Positions 43,741 through 53,328 of a DNA stretch of 64,000 bases are shown piece after piece. Within the stretch, counting starts at the first letter, position 1; each line of letters begins with the position of its first letter. The stretch covers positions 1-64,000 of the forward strand of contig JAETRI010000005.1 of assembly GCA_021770245.1 (NCBI GenBank), written 5' to 3'. The notes under the pieces were generated by a model. It searched no databases and was not told the DNA's origin. It worked only from the letters and a program-made list of their open reading frames with translations. Origin of the DNA: Lachnospiraceae bacterium. GTDB taxonomy: Bacteria; Bacillota; Clostridia; Lachnospirales; Lachnospiraceae. The position numbers and the translations under genes are program-made.

Positions 43741-46020
43741 ATGACAAAGGATCAATTGCAGGAACTGATCGGGAAAATGACTTTGGAAGAAAAGGCGGCC
43801 ATGTGTTCCGGCGCCGATTTCTGGCACACGGAAAGCGTGGAAAGACTCGGGATTCCGGCCATGATGGTTTCCGACGGCCCTCACGGCCTGAGAAAACAGG
43901 ATCAAAAAGCGGATCACCTGGGCGTGAACGACAGCATCAAGGCGGTATGCTTCCCGGCCGGATGCGGAACGGCTGCCAGCTTTAACCGGGAGCTGATCAC
44001 GAAGATGGGAGAGGTACTGGGAGAGGAATGCCAGGCAGAGGGTGTGGGCGTCATTCTTGGGCCGGCCGTGAACATCAAGCGTTCCCCTCTGTGCGGACGG
44101 AATTTTGAATACTATTCGGAGGACCCTTATGTGGCTTCCGAAATGGCGGGCGCCCTGATTGAAGGCGTTCAGAAAAAGAATGTGGGAACCAGCATCAAGC
44201 ACTTCCTGGCGAACAATCAGGAGCACCGTCGGATGTCTTCCTCCTCCGAGGTGGATGAACGGACCCTGCGGGAAATCTACCTGGCGGCCTTTGAGGGAGC
44301 GGTGAGAAAGAAGAAGCCCTGGACGGTGATGTGCTCGTACAACAGGATCAACGGCACTTATGCGGCGGAGAATAAAGAAGTTTTGACGGATATCCTGCGC
44401 GAAGAGTGGGATTTCGACGGATTTGTGATGAGCGACTGGGGAGCGGTGAATAACCGGGTACCGGATCTGTATGCGGGACTGGAATTGGAGATGCCCTCCT
44501 CCGGCGGAATCAACGACAAATTGATCGTGGAAGCGGTGAAGGAAGGACGCCTGGAGGAGGCCGTTTTGGACCGGGCGGTGGAACGGATCCTGAATATCGT
44601 GTACCGTTTTGAGGAAAACAGGGATAAAACGGCGGTATTCGACAGGGACAAGGATCATGAAACGGCGAGGAAGGTGGCTGAAGAAACCATCGTGCTTCTG
44701 AAAAACGAGGGAGATATCCTGCCTCTCGACAAAAAGGAGAAAATCGCCTTTATCGGTAAATATGCGTCAAAACCCCGTTATCAGGGCGGCGGCAGCTCCC
44801 ATATCAACAGCCATAAGGTGACGAGCGCCTGGGACTGTGTGAAGGATTGGGGAAATATTACGCTGGCGGAGGGCTTCCGGGACGAAAAGGACGAGATCGA
44901 CGAGGCGCTGATGGCGGAGGCCGTGGAACAGGCAAAGGCGGCAGGGGCAGCAGTGATTTTTGCAGGGCTTCCGGATGCCTTTGAATCCGAAGGATTTGAC
45001 AGAAGCCATATGAGGATGCCGGAGTGCCAGAATGAGCTGATCGCCCGTGTGGCGGCGGTGCAGCCTAATACGATTGTGGTTTTACATAACGGTTCGCCCG
45101 TGGAGATGCCTTGGGCGGATCAGGTCAAAGGAATCGTGGAGGCCTATTTGGGCGGCCAGGCCGTGGGTGGCGCGCAGGTGGATATCCTGTTCGGTAAGGT
45201 GAACCCCAGCGCGAAGCTTCCGGAGTCCTTCCCCTACAAGCTGGAGGATAACCCTTCCTACCTGTATTATGTGGGAGAAGGGGACAGAGTGGAGTACAGG
45301 GAAGGCGTGTTTGTGGGATACCGCTACTATGATAAGAAGAAGATGGATGTGCGGTTCCCCTTCGGTTTCGGGCTTTCGTATACCACGTTTGATTATTCCG
45401 ATCTGAAACTGAGCACAGAGAGTATTTCCGACCAGGATAACCTGTCGGTGAGCGTGGATGTGACCAATACGGGGAAAATGGCCGGTAAAGAAGTGGTGCA
45501 GCTGTATGTATCCGATGTGGAGAGTACCGTGATCCGTCCGGTGCAGGAGCTGAAGGGATTCGAAAAGGTGGAACTGGCTCCCGGAGAGACGAAGACGGTG
45601 ACCTTTACGCTCGACAAGAGGGCCTTCGCATACTGGAATACCACGCTTCATGACTGGCATGTGGAAAGCGGAGAGTTCCTGATCCGGATCGGGAAATCCT
45701 CAAGGGATATCGTTCTGGAGGCTTCCGTAAACGTAACGTCCACGGTGAGGGTTCCCGTGCGCTACACGCTGGATACCACCTTCGGCGACGTGATGAAGGA
45801 TCCGGAGGCCATGGAGATGATGGCTCCTTTTATGAAGCTGGGTATCCTGGAAACGGGCGGAGAAGAGGAAACCGGCGCTGCATCGGAGGCCATTTCTTCA
45901 CAGATGCAGGAGGCGATGATGCGCTATATGCCGCTGCGTGGACTTCTGAGCTTCTCCGGCGGCGCTGTGACTATGGAACAGCTCCAGGGTATGGTGGATG
46001 CATTGAACGCCAGAAGGTAG
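43741..46020 (+). CDS. Glycoside hydrolase family 3 beta-glucosidase-type enzyme
   Basis: 759 aa. Domain order: GH3 N-barrel (~30-310), GH3 C-terminal domain (~350-560), fibronectin-III-like domain (~590-680), then a short extra tail. The nucleophile Asp is in GFVMSDWGAVNN; substrate-binding stretches are MVSDGPHGLRK and NIKRSPLCGRNFEYYSEDP. No signal peptide, so it acts on imported beta-glucosides or related oligosaccharides. GGAGAAGG precedes ATG 43741. A strong terminator follows. Confidence 0.94.
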   Translation: MTKDQLQELIGKMTLEEKAAMCSGADFWHTESVERLGIPAMMVSDGPHGLRKQDQKADHLGVNDSIKAVCFPAGCGTAASFNRELITKMGEVLGEECQAEGVGVILGPAVNIKRSPLCGRNFEYYSEDPYVASEMAGALIEGVQKKNVGTSIKHFLANNQEHRRMSSSSEVDERTLREIYLAAFEGAVRKKKPWTVMCSYNRINGTYAAENKEVLTDILREEWDFDGFVMSDWGAVNNRVPDLYAGLELEMPSSGGINDKLIVEAVKEGRLEEAVLDRAVERILNIVYRFEENRDKTAVFDRDKDHETARKVAEETIVLLKNEGDILPLDKKEKIAFIGKYASKPRYQGGGSSHINSHKVTSAWDCVKDWGNITLAEGFRDEKDEIDEALMAEAVEQAKAAGAAVIFAGLPDAFESEGFDRSHMRMPECQNELIARVAAVQPNTIVVLHNGSPVEMPWADQVKGIVEAYLGGQAVGGAQVDILFGKVNPSAKLPESFPYKLEDNPSYLYYVGEGDRVEYREGVFVGYRYYDKKKMDVRFPFGFGLSYTTFDYSDLKLSTESISDQDNLSVSVDVTNTGKMAGKEVVQLYVSDVESTVIRPVQELKGFEKVELAPGETKTVTFTLDKRAFAYWNTTLHDWHVESGEFLIRIGKSSRDIVLEASVNVTSTVRVPVRYTLDTTFGDVMKDPEAMEMMAPFMKLGILETGGEEETGAASEAISSQMQEAMMRYMPLRGLLSFSGGAVTMEQLQGMVDALNARR

Positions 46021-46033
46021 TTTCTATAGACAT

Positions 46034-46061
46034 AAAAAGGGCGGCTGCGGCCGCCCTTTTT
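46034..46061. terminator. Bidirectional terminator between GH3 and GH31 genes
   Basis: AAAAAGGGCGGC (46034-46045) pairs with 46050-46061, loop TGCG. The A-run and T-run make it work for both converging genes. Confidence 0.93.
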
Positions 46062-46153
46062 ATGCGCAGTCCCGCATAGGGAAATTAGCTTTTTCACAGC
46101 ATGCGGGCCGCGCGGCGGGCCGGGAGAAAATCTTCCCTGCCCGATTGAAAGGC

Positions 46154-48151
46154 TCAAAGCATTCCGATCAGATAGGATTGCCGTCCGTCCCTTAAGAACA
46201 GGGGCAGGGTATCGAGAGGCGCATCCACCTCGTACCAGGCTCCTCCCGCATATTCCTTTCCGCTTCCCGCATGGATCCAGGATCCGCCTTTGGGAAGGTA
46301 AACGTTCCTTTTCGTCCCTCCCTCGTGGCAGATCGGCGCCACCAGGATGTCCGGGCCGTACAGGTAGGAATCCGTGATGTCCCAGCATTCGGTATCCTGC
46401 GGGAACTCGTAAAACAGGGCGCGCATGACCGGCGAACCCTTCTCATGGGCCTCCTGCATCAGGCTCCTGGTGTAGGCGCGCATTTTCTCACGGATACGGA
46501 TGAATTTCACCAGGATGGGATAGGCCTCCTCGCCGAAGCTCCAGATTTCGTTATCGGCCCCGGTCTGTTCCCGCACCTCCCCGGCCCGGTTGACGATGGG
46601 CTTATGGGGCAGGCGGCTGCCGTGGAGGCGCATCACCGGACAGAAGGCGCCGAATTGGAACCAGCGCACCAGGAGATTACGAAACGCCGCATCCCGGATG
46701 GCGCCGCCGTGAAAGCCCCCGATATCCGTCGTCCACCAGGGGATCCCGCACAGGCCCATGTGGATGCCTGCGCAGATCTGCTTGCGGAAATCCTCCCAGG
46801 AGGACATGACATCGCCGGACCATACCAGCGTGCCGTAACGCTGGCTTCCCACCCAGGCACAGCGGATCAGGTTCACGATATCCTTCTGTCCCATGCTTTT
46901 CTGGCCTTCGTAGAAGAGGCGGGCATATTCCCTGGGATAGATATTTCCCACCCGGGCCACCGGTCCCGCCGCGTATCGGTACATCTCATAATCATAGGTG
47001 GTAAATTCCGGTTCCGCTTCATCCAGCCAGAAGGTACGGATACCCAGATCCGCATAATTTTTCTTCACCTTTTCCCACACGTATTCCCGGGTACGGGGAT
47101 TGGTGGCGTCCATGAATACATTGTTCCCATGGAAAACCATCTGTACGTCCACGCCGGAATGACTTTTCACCAGCAGGCCCTTCTGCTTCATCTCCTCATA
47201 GTTTTCACTGCGCCAGTCCACCTGGGGCCAGATGGAGACCATGGTTTCGATCCCCATTTCGTGGAGCTTTTCCACCATGCCTGCGGGATCCGGAAAGTAT
47301 TCCTCGTCAAAGCGCCAGTCGCCGCAGCGGGGCCAGTGATAATAGTCGATCACCAGCACGTCCACCGGGATATCCCTCTTCTTGTATTCCGCTGCAACGG
47401 AGAGTACCTGCTCCTGATTGAAATAGCGCAGCTTACACTGCCAGAAACCAAGGCCGTATTCCGGCATCATGGGGGGCTTTCCGGTGGCCTGCACGTAGGC
47501 CTCCACGATCTGTGCCGGACTATCCCCCGCGGTAATCCAGTAATCCAGCTGCAGGGTACATGCTGCCGCCCATTCCGTGGTGTTCCTGCCGAAATGCACC
47601 GTGCCCACGGCCGCGTTGTGCCACAGGTAGCCGTAGCCCAGGCTGGACACATAGAAGGGAATACTGGCCTGGGAATTCCGATGGGCCAGCTCCAGGTTGC
47701 AGCCCTTTAAATCCATTACCTCCTGCTGATACTGGCCCATACCGTAGAGCTTTTCCGTCGGATCGGATACGAAGCTGGCCCTCAGCTCATACCCGCCTCC
47801 GGGAAGGGGGTTAAAATGCCGCGCCCTTTTCTGCAGGGCGCCGCCGTTGGGAATTTCCTGCAGCAGAAGCTTCCCGTTCCGATCGTAGAAGCCGATCTGC
47901 AGGGCATGTCCCCAGGGCTGTACCTTCAGTACGGCCGTAATGGCGCCGTTTTGAATGGAGGCCTCCCATTCGTCCGTGATGATCTCGGTTTCCGTTTCTT
48001 CCGGTTCCAGCAGCGCGATGCTCCCTTCCTGAATGTCCCCCAGAAAAGAAGCGCGTACCCGCAGGCTGTTTTTCCCCCAGGGAGCCACCTCCACTGTCTC
48101 ACCGTTTTCCCGGAAGATGAGACGGCTGCCGTTTTTCTCAAAAAAGTCCAT
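46154..48151 (-). CDS. Glycoside hydrolase family 31 (alpha-glucosidase/alpha-xylosidase type)
   Basis: 665 aa. GH31 barrel with nucleophile region TFWLDEAEPEF (~residues 370-380) and VLVIDYYHW, SMWP-like VSIWPQVDW, and WTTDIGGFHGG. The LDEAEPE form of the nucleophile loop is typical of a GH31 branch including bacterial alpha-xylosidases; exact specificity is uncertain. No signal peptide. AGGAGGG precedes the start. It is convergent with the GH3 enzyme; together they would trim alpha- and beta-linked oligosaccharides inside the cell. Confidence 0.92.
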   Translation of the reverse strand: MDFFEKNGSRLIFRENGETVEVAPWGKNSLRVRASFLGDIQEGSIALLEPEETETEIITDEWEASIQNGAITAVLKVQPWGHALQIGFYDRNGKLLLQEIPNGGALQKRARHFNPLPGGGYELRASFVSDPTEKLYGMGQYQQEVMDLKGCNLELAHRNSQASIPFYVSSLGYGYLWHNAAVGTVHFGRNTTEWAAACTLQLDYWITAGDSPAQIVEAYVQATGKPPMMPEYGLGFWQCKLRYFNQEQVLSVAAEYKKRDIPVDVLVIDYYHWPRCGDWRFDEEYFPDPAGMVEKLHEMGIETMVSIWPQVDWRSENYEEMKQKGLLVKSHSGVDVQMVFHGNNVFMDATNPRTREYVWEKVKKNYADLGIRTFWLDEAEPEFTTYDYEMYRYAAGPVARVGNIYPREYARLFYEGQKSMGQKDIVNLIRCAWVGSQRYGTLVWSGDVMSSWEDFRKQICAGIHMGLCGIPWWTTDIGGFHGGAIRDAAFRNLLVRWFQFGAFCPVMRLHGSRLPHKPIVNRAGEVREQTGADNEIWSFGEEAYPILVKFIRIREKMRAYTRSLMQEAHEKGSPVMRALFYEFPQDTECWDITDSYLYGPDILVAPICHEGGTKRNVYLPKGGSWIHAGSGKEYAGGAWYEVDAPLDTLPLFLRDGRQSYLIGML

Positions 48152-48272
48152 TGTCCTGTCCCTCCTTTTCTATCTGCCTATGATGATTATAACAGGTTTC
48201 GAACCTCTGTGGCCAATTATTTCCGTCGTTTCCGGGCAGGGCTTCTCACGCGTTTGCTCCGGGTACCGGCTG

Positions 48273-48348
48273 CGCCAAACGCATGAAAGGCCCTGCGGCC
48301 TCCGCGGCACCCCTGCCCGGCCCCGCGGAGCCTTTCATGCGTTTGGCG
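48273..48348. repeat. Family F full palindrome
   Basis: Arms CGCCAAACGCATGAAAGG (48273-48290) and its perfect complement at 48331-48348, with a nested CTCCGCGG / CCGCGGAG stem inside and GGTACC copies outside each arm (48262 and 48351). The core TTCATGCGTTTG is shared with the half elements and CCTGCCCGGCCCCGCGG with 41808-41885. It fills most of the 311-bp gap between divergent genes; a promoter follows directly. Confidence 0.82.
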
Positions 48349-48368
48349 TGGGTACCGGCAAAGTGAGG

Positions 48369-48397
48369 TTGATTTTTGGCCCGTTTTTGGATATGAT
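48369..48397 (+). promoter_or_regulatory. Promoter of the YitT gene
   Basis: TTGATT (48369-48374), a 17-nt spacer, TATGAT (48392-48397), beginning 20 nt after the family F palindrome and 66 nt before ATG 48463. Confidence 0.7.
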
Positions 48398-48431
48398 AGG
48401 AATGAAGACAAGAGGGACGGGTTGCCGTAGG

Positions 48432-48465
48432 GCCGTCTTGCGGCGGCAGAATGGTGGTTAAAATG
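48432..48465 (+). repeat. Family B start cassette before the YitT gene
   Basis: Stem GCCGTC / GGCGGC (one T-G wobble), then AGAATGGTGGTTAAA and the start ATG. The last 28 nt, including the start codon, are identical to those before the DUF3795 gene at 12786, although the two genes are unrelated. Confidence 0.8.
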
Positions 48466-49380
48466 GAGAATGCAGCGCAGAAGCTTTTGGATGATGTGGA
48501 ACGGAAATGGAAATGGTATCAGATCGACCGCTTTGCGGGGGCCTTGGTGGGTGCGGTAATCTATTCCCTGGGGATTAATCTGTTCATCGTACCGGTTTCC
48601 TTATACAGCGGCGGTGTGATGGGCTTTTCCCAGGTGATCAGGACGGTGCTGGTGCAGTATATGCATTTACCGATTCATAATTTTGATATTGCGGGCCTGG
48701 TCTATTATCTGATCAACGTGCCCATTCTGCTGCTGTCTATGCGGCAGATCGGCCGGCGTTTTTTTGCCAAGACGGTGATGTGTGTTACGGCGGTAACCAT
48801 ACTCCTGTCGGTGATCCCTATACCGGCTCAGCCTGTTCTGCCGGAAGATACCCTGGCGGTCTGTGTGCTCGGCGGCATTATCTGCGGCGCCGGGATGGGG
48901 CTGGCCCTGAAAAACGGGGGCTGTCTGGGCGGAATGGATATCGTCGGGATGATGTTGGTGAAATGGCGCGGGGACTTCAAGGTGGGCAGAGTGAATATGT
49001 TTACCAATATGATCCTTTACGGGATCTGCCTGTTCCTGTTCGATATTCCCACGGTGATCTATTCGCTGATCTACGCTTCAGTGAGTTCCTTTGCCATTGA
49101 CAGGATGCATTCCCAAACGATCAACGTGGAGGTGCAGGTGATCACCAAAACCAGGAACGAGGAGATGGAGAAGGAGATCTGCAGCAGTATGACGAGGGGC
49201 GTGACCAGGTGGGAGGCGGTGGGCGCCTTTACCGACGAACAGGTCCAGGTGCTGTTCATACTGGTTTCCAAATATGAGCTGGGACAGCTGAAAAGCATCG
49301 TGCATAAACATGATCCCCATGCCTTTGTGATGATTAATGAAGGCGTGCGTGTGGTCGGGAATTACTTGACGAAGATATAA
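48463..49380 (+). CDS. YitT family membrane protein (DUF161 + DUF2179)
   Basis: 305 aa from ATG 48463. Five or so membrane helices (residues ~20-200: GGVMGFSQVIR; LCGG-like VLGGIICGAGMGLALKNGGCLGGMDI) are followed by a soluble DUF2179 domain (~220-300: VITKTRNEEMEKEICSSMTRGVTRWEAVGAFTDEQ). Function unknown; widespread in Firmicutes. An in-frame ATG at 48451 lies within the conserved element tail and is less likely the start. It is followed by a terminator at 49411. Confidence 0.93.
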   Translation: MENAAQKLLDDVERKWKWYQIDRFAGALVGAVIYSLGINLFIVPVSLYSGGVMGFSQVIRTVLVQYMHLPIHNFDIAGLVYYLINVPILLLSMRQIGRRFFAKTVMCVTAVTILLSVIPIPAQPVLPEDTLAVCVLGGIICGAGMGLALKNGGCLGGMDIVGMMLVKWRGDFKVGRVNMFTNMILYGICLFLFDIPTVIYSLIYASVSSFAIDRMHSQTINVEVQVITKTRNEEMEKEICSSMTRGVTRWEAVGAFTDEQVQVLFILVSKYELGQLKSIVHKHDPHAFVMINEGVRVVGNYLTKI

Positions 49381-49410
49381 TTAATACGGCAATGAAGTCT
49401 GCCGGGTGGC

Positions 49411-49450
49411 AAAAACCGTGCACGAACAGGCTAAAGCGCACGGTTTTTTT
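49411..49450 (+). terminator. Terminator after the YitT gene
   Basis: AAAAACCGTGC (49411-49421) pairs with GCACGGTTTTT (49438-49448) and a run of seven T follows the GC stem. Confidence 0.9.
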
Positions 49451-49496
49451 GCGTCTTTCAGAAGTCAGACAAACGCCTGCCGGCAAAAAAGGGAGT

Positions 49497-50432
49497 CTAT
49501 TCAAATAATACGGAAGTCTTCAGGGATTCTCGGACATAGTCTATAAATATGCGTTCCGAGGCGTTTAGAGTATTGCCGGCAGGAAGCAGCGCGTACAGGC
49601 TGTAGGGCGGGAAAAATCCGTGCGGAAGCATAAATTTACAGTGCTCGGGTATCTGGCTGCTGATCTGCAGGGAGGGGCTGAAACCGAAGCCGACGGTGGC
49701 GGCGGCCAGCTGGACGACGGTACAGGTACGGCCGATCTGCAGATAGATATGGCCGTCCAGGTCGAGGCCGTTTTGAGCAAGATGGGAGTCGATAAATTCC
49801 GCAGTAGGATTTATGCTGGAATTCTTAATATAGGGATGGTCGGACAGCTCTTGCGGATCGATGACCGGGTACTGATAACCGCTCTCACGGCGGGCGCTTC
49901 GGAAGGAGAGCATTTCGGGATTGGCCACCACAATAACGGAATCCTTTGCGAGGAGGTGGTACTGGAACTCAGAAAGCCGGGAATCGGCATCGGAGTACAA
50001 GATAACCATATTGACGTATCCCTGGCGAAGGGTATCGAGCATCTGGTAATGGGGTCCTTCGTGGATGGTAGCCCTGATATCGGGATGGCTGTTCAGGAAG
50101 GAAGGATAGAGGGAATATAAAATGGAGGCAGCCAGAGAGGTGGTCGTAGCGAAAAGAAATGCTCCCTCATCCCGGGGAGGGGTGGTAAGCTCCTGGATAA
50201 AGCAACGGTAGGAGCGAAGGATTTCCTCGGCCATCCGATAGTATTTTTTCCCGGCTTCGGTCGGAATGAGTCCTGTGGGCGTCCTGTAGAACAGAGAAGT
50301 TCCGATGGTCATTTCAATACGCTGGATTGCCTGGGAAAGGGCCGGCTGAGAGATGAACAGCTTCTGAGAGGCCTTATTCAGGCTGTGCTCATCCATGACC
50401 GTTTTTACATAAAGCAACTCCCGATCTGTCAT
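49497..50432 (-). CDS. LysR-family transcriptional regulator
   Basis: 311 aa. HTH in residues 1-60 (LYVKTVMDEHSLNKASQKLFISQPALSQAIQRIEMTIG), substrate-binding domain about 90-300. GGAGGAGG precedes ATG 50432. It is divergent from the YesN-type regulator at 50704, but no target gene is evident on its own strand. The AT-rich 271-bp divergent gap could hold its operator. Confidence 0.92.
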   Translation of the reverse strand: MTDRELLYVKTVMDEHSLNKASQKLFISQPALSQAIQRIEMTIGTSLFYRTPTGLIPTEAGKKYYRMAEEILRSYRCFIQELTTPPRDEGAFLFATTTSLAASILYSLYPSFLNSHPDIRATIHEGPHYQMLDTLRQGYVNMVILYSDADSRLSEFQYHLLAKDSVIVVANPEMLSFRSARRESGYQYPVIDPQELSDHPYIKNSSINPTAEFIDSHLAQNGLDLDGHIYLQIGRTCTVVQLAAATVGFGFSPSLQISSQIPEHCKFMLPHGFFPPYSLYALLPAGNTLNASERIFIDYVRESLKTSVLFE

Positions 50433-50542
50433 AGGCGTAACCTCCTCCGGAATGGTCTCTGTGAAAAATAATAGGACGTTCTGTCCTTATTATTATAAAT
50501 TATTTTGTCAAAGCAGGCAATGCGCCAGGGAGCGTTAATTTT

Positions 50543-50571
50543 TTCCTATATGGTTATAAATAAAATATAAT
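50543..50571 (+). promoter_or_regulatory. Possible promoter of the YesN/YesM unit
   Basis: A perfect TATAAT at 50566-50571 with a weak TTCCTA 17 nt upstream, 133 nt before the response-regulator start. Confidence 0.4.
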
Positions 50572-50609
50572 ATATGGGCCGAAAAAAACGTGAGATAATG
50601 GGTTGTAAT

Positions 50610-50635
50610 CAGGACAGACGCATGAACGGCCGCAG
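50610..50635 (-). repeat. Family F half element (reverse orientation)
   Basis: On the minus strand: CTGCGGCCG, TTCATGCGTCTG, TCCTG. It differs from the core by one base and lies in the leader of the YesN gene. Confidence 0.6.
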
Positions 50636-50703
50636 TTTGCCATGGCGAAAGGAAGAAACGGTACCGCAGGCCGATCTGTCTGCGCTATGCAGGGGGGATG
50701 GTT

Positions 50704-51471
50704 ATGTATAAGATCGTTTTGGTGGATGACGAAAGATGGGCGTTGGTTTACCTGGAAAAAATTTTTTCAAGAAATGACCTGTCGTTTGAGGTTGTCGGAA
50801 CGGCCTCTTCGTCGGCGATAGCCGCCAATGTGGTTCGGAAAATAAAGCCGGACGTGATTATCACGGATGTCCAGATCCCGAATATGTCCGGTCTTGAGCT
50901 GCTGAGACAACTGAGGGAGGACGGATACAATGGGGAGGCGGTGATCGTGAGCGCTTACCAGGAATTCAATTACGCGAAGGAGGCCTTCCGGTACGGCGTA
51001 TTCGATTACTGCGTGAAACCCATCGGCAGGGATGCGGCAGAAGATCTATTGAAACAGCTTGCGGTAAGGCTGAGGGAGAAGGAAAAGAGGACGTGCCCGG
51101 AAAGCCTTCGGAGGGCGGATTTTGTTTCGGAGGAAAAGGAGGAGGCGCTGATATTCCAGAAGCTTTTGGTGTATATTAAGAACCACTATACGGAAAAGCT
51201 CCTGATCAGGGATCTCGCCAATGAATTTGCTTTTTCACCCAATTACTGCAGCAGCCTTTTCGTGAAAAATGTGGGAATGACCTTTTCCCGGTATCTGACA
51301 AAGCTGCGGATGGAGCATGCCGCCGAGCTGGTGCGGACGACGCTGTTTTCCACGGGAGAAATCGCATCAAGGGTGGGGTATGAGGATGAGACTTATTTCT
51401 ATAAGGTCTTTAAGAAATATTATGGGGTTTCTCCGATCCGGTTCCGTAGCGGGTATGATACATCGGAATAA
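50704..51471 (+). CDS. Response regulator with AraC-type DNA-binding domain (YesN-like)
   Basis: 255 aa from ATG 50704; the ATG at 50698 directly abuts the GGGGGG run, so the second fits ribosome spacing. Receiver domain: KIVLVDDERWALV, phospho-acceptor Asp in VIITDVQIPNMSG (~residue 55), Lys in YCVKPIG. AraC HTH in residues ~155-255 (LIRDLANEFAFSPNYCSSLFVKNVGMTFSRYL). It works with the histidine kinase encoded next and should control the sugar importer that follows. Confidence 0.93.
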   Translation: MYKIVLVDDERWALVYLEKIFSRNDLSFEVVGTASSSAIAANVVRKIKPDVIITDVQIPNMSGLELLRQLREDGYNGEAVIVSAYQEFNYAKEAFRYGVFDYCVKPIGRDAAEDLLKQLAVRLREKEKRTCPESLRRADFVSEEKEEALIFQKLLVYIKNHYTEKLLIRDLANEFAFSPNYCSSLFVKNVGMTFSRYLTKLRMEHAAELVRTTLFSTGEIASRVGYEDETYFYKVFKKYYGVSPIRFRSGYDTSE

Positions 51472-51505
51472 CACCAATCACATAACGACAGATGGAATAA
51501 AATGA

Positions 51506-53233
51506 ATGAAAAAGAAGGCCTTGTATTACAAATTCTTAAAGGTATCTCTTTTAACCGGATTTTTGATGGTGATATTCCAGTTCGGGACCTTTCTCCATCT
51601 TTCCAGGAGCATAACGCAGCAGAATATGGAGCATGCTTCGGCATCGGTTTCCCAGATAACGGAGGCGGTCGAGAAGTCGTTTGCCGAGATCCGGACGGCA
51701 GCCTATTATTTGTCCATAGGGTCAACGATTGAAAATTACCTGATCCCTGAGGACGATTATGAGCTTTATAAGAATCATAAATACTTCACGCAGACGATAG
51801 ATTCTCTGGTGAAGGGAAACAATTATATACAGGATGTCGCCCTGTTCCGGTCGGACGGAAGGATCTTTTATCATTATAGGGCCGACGATACCCTCCACCA
51901 GGTCCTTCGGCTTTATAGGACGGAATATGAAACTAGGCAGCAGGAGTCGGCTTTCCGGGTTATTTATGATGAGGAGGGCCGGAATTCCTATATCGCCTGC
52001 ATCCAGCCCGTGCGTTATCTGACGCGCATCAACGCCTATTGGCGGCAGCAGGTGGGCTGTCTGCTGGTGATCATGGATAAGGAGCAGGTGGGGGCAATCC
52101 TGGATCGGGAAGGGGAAGATTCTATCGGAGCTATCTGCCTTATGGATGATGGAGGAAGACTCATCGATGTCAGGCAGAAAAATAAAAGGCTGGAATACGT
52201 GGACGAAAAGGCGCCGGACATGGACATGCAGAGTATCCGGGGGACGGGATGGCATATCGGATATATACTGGACTATGGGGCAATAAGGAACAGGTATATT
52301 GAATTCCGATACATGGTTTTTTTAATGATTTTTATGGCTTTTTTGCTGCTTTACGCATTGCTGGGAATTTACAATACCGGCATTGTACGTCCGATTTCCG
52401 ATTTGTACGACCAGATAGAGCACGTGATATCCGGCGGGTTGAAAAAGCGGATTACCATGAACCGGGACGATGAAATCGGTCAGATAGCAAAGGTGGTCAA
52501 CAACATGCTGGACCATCAGACCGAGATCTCCTATAAAATGCTGCATACGCAGCAACAGCTGTACGAAAAGGAAATCGAGGCGAAGGAGAACGAGCTTAGG
52601 ATATTGGAAAGCCAGATCAACCCCCATTTCGTGCTCAACACGCTCCAGTGCATCTGCGGAATTGCAACGGCCTATGATGTGCCGATAATCGCCGACATTT
52701 CCGTTGATATGAGCGCCATCTTCCATTATTCCCTTCGGGCGCCGGAAATTGTTACGCTCAAGCAGGAGCTGGATATGATCCGGCATTATTTTCATATCAT
52801 TGAAGTACGGTTCGACGGGAAATACAAGGGGACGGCAGAGACACCGGAGGAAATGCTGTATATGCCTGTCCCCAAAATGTTAATCCAGCCCATGGTAGAA
52901 AACGCGGTACAGCACGGGATGGAGGGACGGGAGAAAGGACATATAGACATCCGTTGTCTTCCGGTTTCGGCGGACGCGGTACAGATTGTGATACAGGATG
53001 ACGGATGCGGGATGGAGCCCGGGAGGCTGGAGGAGCTGCAGAAAATTCTGGAGGATGAGGAAGAGCTGCACAGAAGCAGCCTGAAGCTGAAGCGTATCGG
53101 AATCGCCAACTCCTGCCTGCGGATCAGGAATCTGTATGGGGCATCCTATGGCATTACCATCGAAAGCGCGTATGGGGAAGGGACGGCCGTCAAAATCCTT
53201 CTTCCGAGAGTGGAGGGAGGGTCAGGAGAGTAG
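51506..53233 (+). CDS. Sensor histidine kinase (YesM-like)
   Basis: 575 aa. TM1 is at ~residues 12-32; an extracellular sensor domain runs to ~260; TM2 is YMVFLMIFMAFLLLYALLGI; a HAMP region follows (RPISDLYDQIEHVISGGLKKRI). The phospho-acceptor His is in ESQINPHFVLNTLQ, and the ATPase domain is near the end (PMVENAVQHGMEG; VIQDDGCGMEPG). These kinases sense an extracellular sugar or a liganded binding protein. The start lies 35 bp after the regulator stop with a poor ribosome site. A terminator follows. Confidence 0.93.
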   Translation: MKKKALYYKFLKVSLLTGFLMVIFQFGTFLHLSRSITQQNMEHASASVSQITEAVEKSFAEIRTAAYYLSIGSTIENYLIPEDDYELYKNHKYFTQTIDSLVKGNNYIQDVALFRSDGRIFYHYRADDTLHQVLRLYRTEYETRQQESAFRVIYDEEGRNSYIACIQPVRYLTRINAYWRQQVGCLLVIMDKEQVGAILDREGEDSIGAICLMDDGGRLIDVRQKNKRLEYVDEKAPDMDMQSIRGTGWHIGYILDYGAIRNRYIEFRYMVFLMIFMAFLLLYALLGIYNTGIVRPISDLYDQIEHVISGGLKKRITMNRDDEIGQIAKVVNNMLDHQTEISYKMLHTQQQLYEKEIEAKENELRILESQINPHFVLNTLQCICGIATAYDVPIIADISVDMSAIFHYSLRAPEIVTLKQELDMIRHYFHIIEVRFDGKYKGTAETPEEMLYMPVPKMLIQPMVENAVQHGMEGREKGHIDIRCLPVSADAVQIVIQDDGCGMEPGRLEELQKILEDEEELHRSSLKLKRIGIANSCLRIRNLYGASYGITIESAYGEGTAVKILLPRVEGGSGE

Positions 53234-53240
53234 AAAAGTA

Positions 53241-53290
53241 CAAAAAAGACCGTAGTTATTTCCATAACGGGATAGCTGCGGTTTTTTTAT
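53241..53290 (+). terminator. Terminator after the YesM gene
   Basis: ACCGTAGTTAT pairs with ATAGCTGCGGT (G-U pairs allowed), flanked by an A-run before and seven T after. Confidence 0.85.
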
Positions 53291-53328
53291 AATCCTGTAT
53301 AGACGAAGAAGATTCGGGAGGATGGGAA

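Noticed and set aside
46271-47710. 479-codon plus-strand frame opposite the GH31 gene
   Set aside because: Antisense shadow; the GH31 reading has full catalytic motifs.
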